Notes under the pieces: generated by a model | Told to the model about the DNA's origin: nothing | Seen by the model: only the letters and a program-made list of their open reading frames with translations | The model's database searches: none | NCBI GenBank assembly: GCA_947624405.1 | Contig: CANQKB010000010.1 | Location: 1-21,775 of the forward strand | Direction: 5' to 3' | Length of the DNA stretch: 21,775 nt | Source of the DNA: an uncultured Clostridia bacterium | GTDB taxonomy: Bacteria > Bacillota > Clostridia > TANB77 > CAG-508 | Position numbers and translations under genes: made by a program | Shown here: positions 8,232 through 18,738 of the stretch, one piece after another | How the letters are laid out: every line of letters starts with the position of its first letter | How positions within the stretch are numbered: the stretch's first letter is position 1

Positions 8232-8873
8232 CTATTTTCTTTGATTTTTCAACGTTTTTATATATTTGTTTTCTTCAATTTTTATTAAAATACCGTTCAA
8301 ATTTTCGTCTGCCATTTTTTGACAAAATTCTACATATGTGTTTTTTGATATTTCTATAATATTTTTAATTTTTTCAGCATATTCTTTTGAAATAATATTA
8401 ATTTTTCTTTTTTCGCAAGCATATTCAAACTTTTTTTGCATCTCATATTCTACAATAGCTTCTACAATATATCCTTTTTCTATTTCAATTTCATTTGTAT
8501 TCTCTAAAGCTTTTTTTGTTGCTTCTGAATATGCTCTAACCAATCCTCCTGTTCCTAAAAGTATTCCTCCAAAATATCTTGTAACAATTACAATTACATT
8601 TACTAATTCTTTTTTCGAAAGTATATTAAGCATAGGTACTCCTGCTGTTCCTGACGGTTCACCATCATCACTTTGTTTTTCAATTAAATTATCTTCCTGC
8701 ATAATTCTATATGCATAGCAATTATGCCTTGCATCATAATACTTTTTTCTAGTTTTTTCAATTATTTCTTCTGCTTCTCTTACACTTTCTACATAAAAAA
8801 TATTTGCAATAAATTTAGATTTTTTTTCAATGACAATAGCTTCTGCATTATTTTCAATACTTCTCATAACCAT
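8232..8873 (-). CDS. YigZ/IMPACT family protein
   Basis: The 213-residue product carries the YigZ/IMPACT marks DDGEPSGTAGVPML (about 69-82) and VTRYFGGILLGTGGLVRAYS (about 97-116), which are highly conserved from bacteria to eukaryotic IMPACT. The eukaryotic member modulates translation through Gcn1; the bacterial function is not established. The SD AGAGGT lies just before the ATG, 8 bp downstream of the flavoprotein stop, so the two form an operon. The C-terminal half is Lys/Glu-rich and less conserved. Confidence 0.9.
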   Translation of the reverse strand: MVMRSIENNAEAIVIEKKSKFIANIFYVESVREAEEIIEKTRKKYYDARHNCYAYRIMQEDNLIEKQSDDGEPSGTAGVPMLNILSKKELVNVIVIVTRYFGGILLGTGGLVRAYSEATKKALENTNEIEIEKGYIVEAIVEYEMQKKFEYACEKRKINIISKEYAEKIKNIIEISKNTYVEFCQKMADENLNGILIKIEENKYIKTLKNQRK

Positions 8874-8881
8874 TTTTACCT

Positions 8882-10141
8882 CTATTTTAATAATCCCGCT
8901 GTATACCCTGTTGAAAAAGCAATTTGTAAATTAAATCCTCCAGTATATGCATCAACATCAATTATTTCTCCAGCAAAATATAGATTTTTTACAATTTTTG
9001 ATTCCATCGTTTTGGGCTCAATTTCTTTTATTGATATTCCTCCTGCAGTTATTATTGCTTCATCAATTGGTCTAAATTTACTCAAATGCAATTCGAATCT
9101 TTTTATAACATCTATTAATGCTTTTCTTTCTTCTTTCGTCACTTCATTAACCTTCTTCTCCGCATTTATCTTTGACAAATCTATAATTGGTTCAATCATC
9201 TTTTGTGGTAATAATTTATCCAAACTATTTTTAAATTTTTTATTTTTAAATTCTTCAAAATCTCTTCTTATTCTCAAATCCAACTTTTCATTATCTAAAG
9301 CTGGTTTTAAATCAATATCCAAAACAATCTTTTTATTCGCAAATAATTTTTCTATATTCTTATATCTCACAATATGAGATGATGAACTAATAATTGTTGG
9401 TCCAGTAACTCCAAAATGTGTAAACATCATCTCCCCAAAATCTTCATATATTTTTTTATTTTTTTCCTTATCTATCAATTTTATAGAAACATTTTTTAGT
9501 GACAGCCCCTGCAAACGCCTACATAACTCTTTTTCATAACACTCAAATGGTATAAGTCCTGGTTTAAGATTAGTTACTGTATGCCCATGTTTTTTTGCAA
9601 TATTATACCCATCTCCTGTAGAACCTGTTGCTTTATAACTTGCACCACCTGTTGCAAGAATTATTTTATCTGCATTAATTGCATACTCTTTATTTTCTTT
9701 TATATATTTTACACCACAGGCTTTTTCTTCTTTTACAATAATATCCTCTACATTCGCTCCTGTTACTATTTTTACTTTTAATTTATTTAATCTACTATAC
9801 AAAGCATCTATAACACTTTGTGCACTATCTGTTACAGGAAATATTCTATTTCCTCTTTCTACCTTTGTTTGCAATCCTTCTTCATGTAAAATTTTTATAA
9901 TATCCTCATTCGTAAAATTTTGAAAAGCACTATACATGAATCTTCCATTACCTGGTATATTCTGTATAAATTCATCTATATTTATATTATTAGTAATATT
10001 ACATCTTCCTTTTCCTGTAATACGAAGTTTTTTTCCTAAACTATTCATTTTTTCTAAAATTATTGTTTCATTATTTGAACTTGCAGAAGAAATACCAGCA
10101 AGCATTCCTGCTGCCCCTCCACCTATTATTACAACTTTCAT
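8882..10141 (-). CDS. BaiN/HI0933-type flavoprotein (NAD(P)/FAD-dependent oxidoreductase)
   Basis: This 419-residue protein begins with a dinucleotide-binding fold, VVIIGGGAAGMLAG (3-16), then LGKKLRITGKGRCNITN (about 35-51), the signature of the HI0933/YhiN group. The C-terminus closes with a second FAD-contact motif, KNLYFAGEIIDVDAYTGGFN and GYTAGLLK. Some members (BaiN) were reported to reduce bile-acid intermediates in gut clostridia, but most have no known substrate, so I assign only the family. GAGGT precedes the ATG, with a TATAAT at 10167-10172 upstream. Confidence 0.9.
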   Translation of the reverse strand: MKVVIIGGGAAGMLAGISSASSNNETIILEKMNSLGKKLRITGKGRCNITNNINIDEFIQNIPGNGRFMYSAFQNFTNEDIIKILHEEGLQTKVERGNRIFPVTDSAQSVIDALYSRLNKLKVKIVTGANVEDIIVKEEKACGVKYIKENKEYAINADKIILATGGASYKATGSTGDGYNIAKKHGHTVTNLKPGLIPFECYEKELCRRLQGLSLKNVSIKLIDKEKNKKIYEDFGEMMFTHFGVTGPTIISSSSHIVRYKNIEKLFANKKIVLDIDLKPALDNEKLDLRIRRDFEEFKNKKFKNSLDKLLPQKMIEPIIDLSKINAEKKVNEVTKEERKALIDVIKRFELHLSKFRPIDEAIITAGGISIKEIEPKTMESKIVKNLYFAGEIIDVDAYTGGFNLQIAFSTGYTAGLLK

Positions 10142-10166
10142 ATATACCTCGTTTCTTTATGCATAT

Positions 10167-10172
10167 ATTATA
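10167..10172 (-). promoter_or_regulatory. Probable -10 box for the flavoprotein-yigZ operon
   Basis: A TATAAT lies about 25 bp upstream of the flavoprotein ATG on the minus strand. No good -35 box is at the right distance, so the assignment is tentative. Confidence 0.45.
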
Positions 10173-10287
10173 CTATATTTTCCATAAAAAAGAAATAGAT
10201 AAATAATTTTAGTAATATTCCTTTGGTAACCTTAATATAAATTAAGTAAAAGTTAATTGTACAAACGTTTATTATGGAGGTTATGTA

Positions 10288-11766
10288 ATGGAAAATTTAA
10301 GTTTATATCAGGATATTAGGTCTAGAACTGACGGTGATATATATATCGGCGTAGTGGGTCCTGTCAGAACTGGGAAATCAACTTTCATCAAACGCTTTAT
10401 GGACTTACTTGTCATTCCAAACATTGACAACGAGTACAAAAAAGAGAGAGCACAAGATGAACTTCCACAAAGTGCAGCAGGTAGAACAATAATGACCACT
10501 GAGCCAAAATTTGTTCCAAATGAAGCAATAGAAATTACATTAGGCGATAATGTACGTTTCAAAACTAGACTTGTCGATTGTGTTGGATATCTAGTAAATA
10601 ATGCTATTGGATACTTAGAAGATGATGTTCCAAGAATGGTTAAAACACCATGGTCTGATGAAGAAATACCATTCGAAACTGCTGCTGAACTTGGAACAGC
10701 AAAAGTAATTTCCGAACATTCTACTATAGGTATCTTAGTTACAACTGATGGAAGTATCACAGATATTCCAAGAGAAGACTATATTAATGCTGAAGAAAGA
10801 GTTGTATCTGAATTAAAAGCATTAAATAAACCTTTTGTTATTGTTTTAAACAGTGATAATCCTTCTTCTGATTACGTTATCGACCTTGCTAGATCTCTTG
10901 AAGAAAAGTATCAAGTTTCAGTTCTTCCTACTAATTGTTCTAATTTATCAATAGATGACATAAATGACATTTTTAGTAAACTTCTATATGAATTTCCTAT
11001 TGAACAAATGAACATCACATTACCTAAATGGGTTGAAATTTTGGATAGTGAGCATTGGCTTAAAGTACAACTTATGTCAGAAATAAAAGAGGCATTTTCA
11101 AATATTTCTGTTTTAAAACAAGTAAATGAAAGTGTAAGGGCAATAAAGTCAACTGAAATAATTTCAAATACTACCCTTAATGAAATAAATTTAGGTAATG
11201 GAAATATCTCTATAAATATAGAACTAAATAATTCTCTATTCTATCAAATACTTACTGAAATGACTGGAATAAACATTGAAGATGAGGGTTCTTTATTTTC
11301 AAATCTTACATCTCTTGCTCAAACTAAAAAGGAATATGATAAAATCGCATACGCTTTAGAAGAAGTAAAAGCAAAAGGATATGGAATTGTTATGCCATCT
11401 ATGGATGACCTCATCTTAGATGAACCTGAAATGGTTAAACAAGGTTCTAGATATGGAGTTAAACTTAGAGCCAACGCCCCAAGTATTCATATGATAAAAG
11501 CAAACATTTCGTGTGAAGTTTCCCCAATTGTTGGTTCTGAAAAACAATCAGAAGAATTAGTTACTTCACTTCTTGCAGATTTTGATAATGATCCTAAAAA
11601 AATTTGGGAATCTAATATCTTCGGAAAAAGTCTACATGAGCTTGTGAATGAAGGTTTACAAAACAAATTATATAGAATGCCAGAAGATGCACAAATGAAA
11701 CTTCAAGAAACATTAGAACGTATTGTTAATGAAGGTAGTGGTGGTCTAATCTGTATTATTCTTTAG
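10288..11766 (+). CDS. spoIVA: SpoIVA, spore coat morphogenetic ATPase
   Basis: SpoIVA polymerises by ATP hydrolysis on the forespore surface and forms the base on which the coat is built. The 492-residue protein has the usual length, a Walker A GPVRTGKS (24-31), the stretch RTIMTTEPKFVPNEA, LVDCVGYLV as Walker B region, and the conserved C-terminus GSGGLICIIL, which contacts the membrane anchor SpoVM in Bacillus. The SD GGAGG (10276-10280) lies 7 bp before the ATG. No convincing sigma-A promoter precedes it. Three out-of-frame CGG sequences (GAC-GGT, ATC-GGC, TTC-GGA) occur without any frame change. Confidence 0.97.
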   Translation: MENLSLYQDIRSRTDGDIYIGVVGPVRTGKSTFIKRFMDLLVIPNIDNEYKKERAQDELPQSAAGRTIMTTEPKFVPNEAIEITLGDNVRFKTRLVDCVGYLVNNAIGYLEDDVPRMVKTPWSDEEIPFETAAELGTAKVISEHSTIGILVTTDGSITDIPREDYINAEERVVSELKALNKPFVIVLNSDNPSSDYVIDLARSLEEKYQVSVLPTNCSNLSIDDINDIFSKLLYEFPIEQMNITLPKWVEILDSEHWLKVQLMSEIKEAFSNISVLKQVNESVRAIKSTEIISNTTLNEINLGNGNISINIELNNSLFYQILTEMTGINIEDEGSLFSNLTSLAQTKKEYDKIAYALEEVKAKGYGIVMPSMDDLILDEPEMVKQGSRYGVKLRANAPSIHMIKANISCEVSPIVGSEKQSEELVTSLLADFDNDPKKIWESNIFGKSLHELVNEGLQNKLYRMPEDAQMKLQETLERIVNEGSGGLICIIL

Positions 11767-11788
11767 TATTTTATCTATTTAATTGATT

Positions 11789-11814
11789 GGGTAACTTTTA
11801 CAGTTGCCCTTTTT
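11789..11814 (+). terminator. Terminator of spoIVA
   Basis: GGGTAAC pairs with GTTGCCC across a seven-base loop and is followed by five T. It overlaps the stop codon of the convergent adhesin gene; on that strand no U-tract follows. Confidence 0.85.
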
Positions 11815-14800
11815 AATCAAATCTATATTTACTAACTTTTAACATAAAAATAGTTACGGCAATTCCAATAAATGACACTATCAAACTACCAAATAACAAA
11901 GTATAATTTATTTCATTACCTGTTTGTATTACGGGTATTGGCTCATTTGAATATTCTACTTCATACTTTTCATCTTGTTCCTCTAATTGTATACCACCTG
12001 CAAAAACACCTTCATCATTTATATCGATTTTTACTACTCTTTCTGACAATGTATATCCATCTGGAGCTTTTATTTCTTTAATATAATATGTTCCATATTT
12101 TAAACCTTCGAATAAAATATATCCACAATCTTTTTCAGCACTTACTTCTTTTAAAATTTTATTGCATTCTTCATCCTCATAAATTCCAAAGCTAAAATTT
12201 GATTTTATAACTTCATTTGTTTTGCTATCAATTTTTATTATTTTTACATCTTTCAATATTAATTTATCTTTCATTTCTACTATTTGATTTTCTTTATCTT
12301 TACTTACAGTAAACGTAATACTTTCTGCTTGTTCATATCCATATGGGCATGTTTTTTCAGTTAAAATATACGTTTTTCCTTCCTCTAATCCTGTAATATA
12401 ATGTTCTTCTTTTGTAGATACCCAACTTTCTATTATATTTCCATTTTCATCTGTTATTGTAAGTTCTGCTCCTTCTAATTCTTCTCCAGTTGTGAAATCT
12501 GTTTTTTTAACCAGTACTTTTTTATCAACCATAGTTATTTTTTGAAATTCACTACTATTTGTCACAGTAAATTTAATATCTGTTGCTTTTGCATAGCCAT
12601 TTGGGGCTATTTCTTCTCTTAAAGTATAGGTTTTACCTGCAATTAATCCTTCAATTTTGTGAGTTTTGCTAGTCGATGTCCAACTATCAATCACTTTTTC
12701 TTTTTCATCTAATATTGTCAGTTTAGCACCAATAATTTCTTCCCCTCCTGTTATCTCAGTTTTACTTATTTCTGTTAAGGTTGTATAATTTTCAATAGTG
12801 ATTGAAGCTATACATTCTTTTTTACTATCATCTGTTGATTTAATTATTACCTCATGTTTAGTATTATCTAAAACTAATCCTTCACATGTAGTTATTTCAT
12901 GTAAATAATATGTTCCTAAATTAAGATTTTCGATTATTAAATTGCCATTATTATTAAGATTATATTTTCCTAAAACTGTCCCTGCTTTATATATAACACT
13001 TCCATCAATATAATCAATTATATCTTCTTTTGCAATTAATTCAAATGATATTTTTGTTAAATCAATATTTTTTAATAAAGTAGTATCTACATTTTGATTT
13101 AATTTAACTACCTTTTTTACTTCTAATTTACCATATTGTTTTTCATTTTTAACTACTACAGTAATCCATGCATCCCAATCATCATCATAATTTAAAGTCT
13201 CATTTTTATTATTTACTTCAAAAAATATTTCTTCTTTTGATAATACAAATCCTTTTGGTGCTTTTATTTCTTTTACTTTATACTTTCCAGGTAATAATTT
13301 AGTTTCTGTTTTTGCAATTCCTTTATTATCAGTTGCCCATGACTCTAAATATTCATCTCCAACTTTACACTCTACCTTTTTCCATTCATTTGTTTCTTCA
13401 TTTAATTTATATAAAGAAAATGTTGCATTTGAATATGTAATTAATTTTCCTGTTTCTTTATCTCTCTTTTGTATTTGTAAATACGATTCAAATGGTGTAT
13501 CATTTTCAAGCAGTTCTCTAATTGGTAGTTGACTATCTTCATCTATTGTTACATAAAATTCTTCAACCGTATTTATATTTGCAGAAGGTGTATAGGTTTC
13601 TCTTACTGTGTATTTTCCATATGCTAAACGTGCTGAAATTCCATGCCCATCATTGCCAGTTTTAAAAACAGAATATTCATCTTGAGCTAACTCATTTAAA
13701 TGTTTTAGTGCTTCTTCAAAACTGCCATAGAATTCAACGTATCTTGTAAGTATTGCTGTAAATTCAGCATCTGGTATAACATCAGCAGTAGAATTTGAGT
13801 TTGTACTAACTTTTATTACCTCAAAAGGGGCTTTTTTAACTTCATTTTTTACTATTCCACTTGTTTCTATTACAGACGTTTTATCATCTATATATTCTAA
13901 TTTGTATTCATTTACATTTGAATCTTGATTATATCCGTTCTGGTACAACAGTTTCTTTTGCATAATATTGTCCCATTGGTAACCCACAAAGTGTATCCCC
14001 ACTTGCACTTATTTTCGCTGTAGTTTGAGTATTTATCACATTTACATTTCCCACGCCATAGCTATTAAATGTAAATGTCGCAATTGGTTCATCTTTAGAA
14101 AAATATTTTACAGTTTTTGCAATATTATATATATCATTCTTTGCATATAAAGTGTAAACTGCTCCTTCAAATGATACATCTCCATGATGTGGCATACCAT
14201 CTATTCTATCTGTATTTCCTGTATCTTTATCCGTTTTTGAAAGTTTTATTTTTCCGTGTTGGCTCATTATTTATTTTTTCATCACTTGCTGAAACTACTG
14301 TTGTATTTTGGTCTAAATATTTTAGCGTAAATGAATATATTTCATTATCAATTAAGTACCCATTTACAGTTTCTATTTCTTGATAATAGTATTTTCCAAG
14401 CTTTAAGTTATTTACTTGTATTTTTCCATTGCTATCTGTTTCATGAACATTATCATAGCCTTCATCATTCCATACACGATATTTTACTCCTTTGATTCCT
14501 GCTGATTTATCTGCATTTGTTTTTGTAAGAGTAAAACTACCTGTAGGCTTGCTATTTGAAATAACTTGTTTTGTTGTTTGTCCTACTTTTATTTCTACTT
14601 GATATGTTTTTGTATCAAGCAAATAGCCACTTGGGGCTTGTACTTCTTTGATATAATATGTTCCTGCTTTTAAGTTATCCAAAATAATTTTTCCCGCTGT
14701 TACAGTAACTTCTTTTTTATAAGCACTTGGTCCTTCTATACTGAATTTAGCTCCATTTAGTAGCTCTCCATTTTCACCATGTTTCTCTAATTCCAATTTT

Positions 14801-15729
14801 CCAAATGATTGTATAGATAAATTTAAGGAAAGTGAAACCTCATCATTATAATTCATAGAGTATATTTGATTTTGTATCCCTTCGCTAAATGTAAAATAAA
14901 TTGTTGTATTATTGTCTTTAGATAACTCTTTTACCATTCCCCATTCTTTAAAAGTTTCTTCACTAATGTTATACTTTTCAATATTGCACTCATCTGTCAC
15001 ATTAATTGTCATTGTATTTTCGCCCTTTGTATGAGTTATTTTAATTCCATTTATTGTTTTATCTAAATTACAATAATCTGAAAGTACACCATTATCATCT
15101 GTTAAAATTCTATTTTCACCTACATCTAATTTTATAGTTGTTCCACTAAAAGATGGCTTTTGCTTCATACTTGTTATTTTTGAATTTATCTCATTTTTAA
15201 ATGTTATATATTCATTTTGAATGGCAGGTTCTACAAATGTTGCACTACTTTGTCCTAGTACTTCCCAAATCATCTGTTGTGTAAATGCATACTGCTTAAG
15301 AGATGGGTTATCTATTAATCCATCTGCTCCATAGTTTCCTTTAGGTTGATACCAACCGAAATATGCAACCTTCGCCGCTTCTTTTAGTATATCTGTAATT
15401 GGTTTAGTATATGAAGCTTCGTAGTAAGAACCAGTTTCATATGATACTCCATTTTCTGCACAAAATACTAATATTCCATCACCTTGCGAAAAATCCCAAT
15501 TTTTAGATTGTGGCAATAACCTTCTTGCTATTATTCCATTTTCTCCTCCATTTCTTTCATCTGTTGTCTTAAGTTTTGTTGCATATTGTCTAGCAATAAA
15601 GTGGTCTACTCCGCTTCCAGAGAATTCATTATCTCTTGCTAAAACTATAGGTTGTATTATATTAATTAATATCATAATTAACATCAATATTGCTGTAAAT
15701 TTTTTATGTATTTTTTTCATTTTTTTCAT
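11813..15729 (-). CDS. Giant thioester and Cna-B repeat surface adhesin, two CGGN codons
   Basis: Reading two CGGN codons as glycine joins three overlapping frames into one 1304-residue cell-wall protein; 3917 bases minus two gives exactly 1305 codons. Residues 1-31 are a signal peptide. An N-terminal thioester (TQXA-type) domain follows, with Cys90 in ILVFCAENG and Gln151 in FTQQMIWE as the likely thioester pair. Such domains bind host proteins covalently. About eight Cna-B/SpaA-like repeats come next, each ending in a motif such as KEVQAPSGYLLD, KEIKAPKGFVL or KEIKAPDGYTL. The C-terminus has a sorting signal VIQTG (1266-1270), a transmembrane helix and a basic tail. GAAAGGA overlaps the class B sortase stop, so the two are coupled. 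Without CGGN decoding translation would end at residue 500 with no anchor. Confidence 0.88.
13934..13937 (-). other. CGGA quadruplet glycine codon (adhesin, second)
   Basis: Codon 598. A triplet reading gives P-E-R-I-stop; a four-base reading gives KETVVPEGYNQD, the closing motif that every other Cna-B repeat in this protein shows (A-P-x-G-Y). Confidence 0.85.
14253..14256 (-). other. CGGA quadruplet glycine codon (adhesin, first)
   Basis: Codon 492. A triplet reading runs to a stop nine codons on; a four-base reading gives NNEPTGKIKLSKTDKDTG, parallel to the preceding repeat junction KPTGSFTLTKTN. Confidence 0.85.
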
Positions 15730-15742
15730 TTTTTTAGTCCTT

Positions 15743-16489
15743 TCAATTTATTTTTTCCATACTTGCAACAATGTAATATCTCTTTGTTGTTGGAGTTGTT
15801 GTTGCATTTAAATATGAACAAGTTGATAATTTTACTAACTTTGTAATAGTATTTATTTCTATTTTATGTTCACTTTTTTCTTTATAATATTTAATTTTTT
15901 CATCAAAATTTAATTTTTCTATATTGCTATTTTCTTCTTCTACACCGATTGAATATGCACTAAAAACTAAACATTCATAATTGTCATTTGGTGTATATAT
16001 TTTGAATTTTGAATGTGTTTGAAAAAAATTTTTATCTAAATACTTACTAAGTTCAGAAAACATACTTCCATTTTTCATATTATGCCCATAGATTATTACC
16101 TCTTCTTCATCTAAATTTATGGTAAATATTGCTCCATGAGCATTTTTCTTCTTATTGTACGTATGTGTAAGATAATACAATCTTTCTACATTATCTTTTA
16201 AAATTGGGTAATTTATTTTTGTTCCTTCTATTTCAATCCATGCAATTATATCTCTATTAACTTTTTTCAAATTTTCCCAATCTACCAAAACTTCTTTTGT
16301 CTCTTCATCTTTTTGAATAACCTCTTTGGTTAGTTTTTCTAAATCTTTGTTATTATCATCATAACTTTTGAATTGATCTAATATTAAATAAAATGATATT
16401 CCAAAAACTATAATACAAAATATTAAGATTAATTTTATAACTCTTTTATTCAATTCTATCACTTCTTTTTCTAATTTCTTTGATAACAT
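15743..16489 (-). CDS. Class B-type sortase
   Basis: The 248-residue membrane-anchored transpeptidase has one N-terminal hydrophobic helix (about 16-37). The catalytic triad is visible: His in IIYGHNMKNGSMFSEL, Cys in KLVKLSTCSYL, and Arg in TKRYYIVASM. The stretch NRDIIAWIEIEGTKINYPI before the catalytic core is typical of class B. It probably joins or anchors the adhesin encoded directly downstream. The chosen ATG overlaps the end of the LPRTG gene by 19 bp and has no clear SD, so translation is either coupled or starts a few codons later. Confidence 0.85.
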   Translation of the reverse strand: MLSKKLEKEVIELNKRVIKLILIFCIIVFGISFYLILDQFKSYDDNNKDLEKLTKEVIQKDEETKEVLVDWENLKKVNRDIIAWIEIEGTKINYPILKDNVERLYYLTHTYNKKKNAHGAIFTINLDEEEVIIYGHNMKNGSMFSELSKYLDKNFFQTHSKFKIYTPNDNYECLVFSAYSIGVEEENSNIEKLNFDEKIKYYKEKSEHKIEINTITKLVKLSTCSYLNATTTPTTKRYYIVASMEKIN

Positions 16490-18738
16490 TTATTGAATAA
16501 ATTTAAAACAATTAAAAAACTTAAAAATACAAACAAATCAATTAAAAATATTTTTATTTTGAAATAATCTTCTCCTGTCCTTGGTAACTTTTCTAATCCT
16601 TTATTATTTTGATACCCTTCGTTGCTAACTTTTGTATATTGTATATCTTCAGCTTCTTCAGTTTCACATTTAAACTGCATATTCTCTTTAGAATTTCCTT
16701 CTTCTTGTCCACTACTTAATCCTTCATCTTGATTTTCATTATAGTTAACTCTTTCCTCTCCATTAGCTAAGCTTTCGTTTCTATCTTCTTTACTTTTATC
16801 ATTACTATGCTCATTATTAATTTCTCCAGAAAATCCCGCTTCTTCTTCATCTTCTTTTTTTTCATTTTCACTTTCCATATTGCTATCCTCTCCATCTAGT
16901 ATATCTTTTGTATTTTCTTCATTGTCTCCTTTTTCGCTATTTTCTCCCTCTTCTTTGCTCTCTTCTTTATCATCTATTTTATTTTCATCTTCTGTTGTTT
17001 CAATATCTCCTTTATCATTATTATCTCTATCTTCATCTTTTGTTTCATTATCCGTTTCTACTTTATCTCCTACTTCATTATCTTCTCCTACTTTATCATC
17101 TGTTTCTGTACCCTTTCCTTCTTCATCTATTTCATCCTCTCCTTGGTTTACATTTTCATCTTCTTTATTTTTTTCATTATCTTGCTCTCCATTATTTTGT
17201 CCATTATTTTCTCCAGAATCGCTTTCATCTTTTTTCCCTCCTTCTTCATTATCTTCATTATGTTCATCTTCCATTTCTCCTTTCTTTCCATCGTCTCCTT
17301 CACCTTCATCTGCTACGTCTTCTTCTTTCCCTTTATCATCTTCTAATTCCTTTTCTAGATTGTAAATATCAATGTATGTAGTTTGCTGATACTCTATTGA
17401 AAAAATCTTATCTTCTGCTAATTCATAGTTTCCATCTATTTCAGTTTGTCTTAATACATATTTACCTGTTCTTAAATTATCTAATTCTAATTTACCTTCA
17501 TCATCTGTTTCACCTTCATAAATCCTTTCAAAATTAGAATCATATATTTCGTATTTAGCCTTTGAAGAATGTGTTGTTACTTCTAACTTTCCTTTTTTTC
17601 TTTTAAGTATTATATCTTCTTCAACTGTCTTTCCATATGGTATATCTATTTCAAACGCCCCATTTTCAATATAATAATCATCTGGAATATATAACATATT
17701 ACCTGAAATTTTTCCTTTTCCTATTTCTCTCATATATATTTTTCCATCAGCTCCTGGTATTATTTTATTTCCATTAATTTCTACCATACATCCTTTAACT
17801 GCTTCTCCTGTATCTTCATCAGCAAATCCTAAAAGCAAGTTTGATTTTTTATTATTATAAAAAAGATGTAAATTAATCTCCTTTTCTTTATTTCCATAAA
17901 TATAATATGTTCCTGTTTCATTTGTTTCTTCACATAAATTCTCAGTTATAAATGTAACTACAAAACTCACATTTAATGTGAAAGGTTCTTCATGATATTG
18001 TGTTGGTATCATTATTCTAAATTTTTTATCTTCTGCTGTAAATTTTTGTTTTTCCTCCTTTCCTTCAATTCCAGCTATATAAAAATCACTTACATCATCA
18101 CTATTTTTAGACATTACCTTATATTCTTTCATTGTAGCATTTTTAAATCCTATATTATATGTTTGGGAGTAATATTCCTCATCTACTGCTTCTAAATCAC
18201 CTTCTTTATCTACTTGGACAATTTCATAATTAATATATGTTCCATGATATCCTTCTTTAACTAATTTCGCCACTGCTTCTAAAATCTTTTCTGCTCTTTT
18301 TCTTTGTTCTTCACTTGCTTCATCTACTACTTGATAAATATTCATAATATCATTCTCTGACGTACCATTTTTTACGCAATCTATTGCTATCTTTGTAGCT
18401 ATGTATAAATCATTTTCACTGTCTAAAGCAAATTCACTTTCCCAATTTTTATTATATTTATATCCTTTTCTAATAATTTTAATAATACTCGTATCTTGAG
18501 AATCTTTTTCCTTTTTTAACTCAGTAAAATCTCCCTCCTTATCATTTTCCCTTTTATATATCACGTCCTCTCCATCTGTATATTTATTTATCTTTAGATT
18601 TTCCCATTCATCACCTACTTTTACTTTAATAATATCCTCTAAGCTTTCTTTTTGTACAGCCCCTTTTACATTAGACGTTCCAAAGAAAATTAAAGTCAAT
18701 ACCGTTAAAGCAAATACTGTTAATAATTTTTTTATCAT
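16471..18738 (-). CDS. LPRTG-anchored acidic surface protein with a Cna-B-like domain
   Basis: I start at ATG 18738 (MIKKLLTVFALTVL) and not 27 bp upstream, because the signal peptide begins there, GGAAA precedes it, and it overlaps the sortase stop as ATGA. The 755-residue protein has a signal peptide (1-27), an unassigned N-terminal region (about 30-300), a Cna-B-like repeat with GKLELDNLRTGKYVLRQTE (about 410-430), a very long low-complexity acidic region of D, E, N, G and K (about 465-700), and the sorting signal LPRTG (718-722) with a hydrophobic segment and basic end. The acidic part looks like a wall-spanning spacer. It is probably the second substrate of the locus. Confidence 0.82.
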   Translation of the reverse strand: MIKKLLTVFALTVLTLIFFGTSNVKGAVQKESLEDIIKVKVGDEWENLKINKYTDGEDVIYKRENDKEGDFTELKKEKDSQDTSIIKIIRKGYKYNKNWESEFALDSENDLYIATKIAIDCVKNGTSENDIMNIYQVVDEASEEQRKRAEKILEAVAKLVKEGYHGTYINYEIVQVDKEGDLEAVDEEYYSQTYNIGFKNATMKEYKVMSKNSDDVSDFYIAGIEGKEEKQKFTAEDKKFRIMIPTQYHEEPFTLNVSFVVTFITENLCEETNETGTYYIYGNKEKEINLHLFYNNKKSNLLLGFADEDTGEAVKGCMVEINGNKIIPGADGKIYMREIGKGKISGNMLYIPDDYYIENGAFEIDIPYGKTVEEDIILKRKKGKLEVTTHSSKAKYEIYDSNFERIYEGETDDEGKLELDNLRTGKYVLRQTEIDGNYELAEDKIFSIEYQQTTYIDIYNLEKELEDDKGKEEDVADEGEGDDGKKGEMEDEHNEDNEEGGKKDESDSGENNGQNNGEQDNEKNKEDENVNQGEDEIDEEGKGTETDDKVGEDNEVGDKVETDNETKDEDRDNNDKGDIETTEDENKIDDKEESKEEGENSEKGDNEENTKDILDGEDSNMESENEKKEDEEEAGFSGEINNEHSNDKSKEDRNESLANGEERVNYNENQDEGLSSGQEEGNSKENMQFKCETEEAEDIQYTKVSNEGYQNNKGLEKLPRTGEDYFKIKIFLIDLFVFLSFLIVLNLFNKCYQRN

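Noticed and set aside
13929..14267. A separate small gene inside the adhesin region
   Set aside because: No SD, overlaps both neighbours, and its sequence is the middle of a continuous Cna-B protein.
16880..17381. Plus-strand ORFs rich in Ser, Leu, Phe and His
   Set aside because: They are antisense shadows of the acidic low-complexity region and have no SD.
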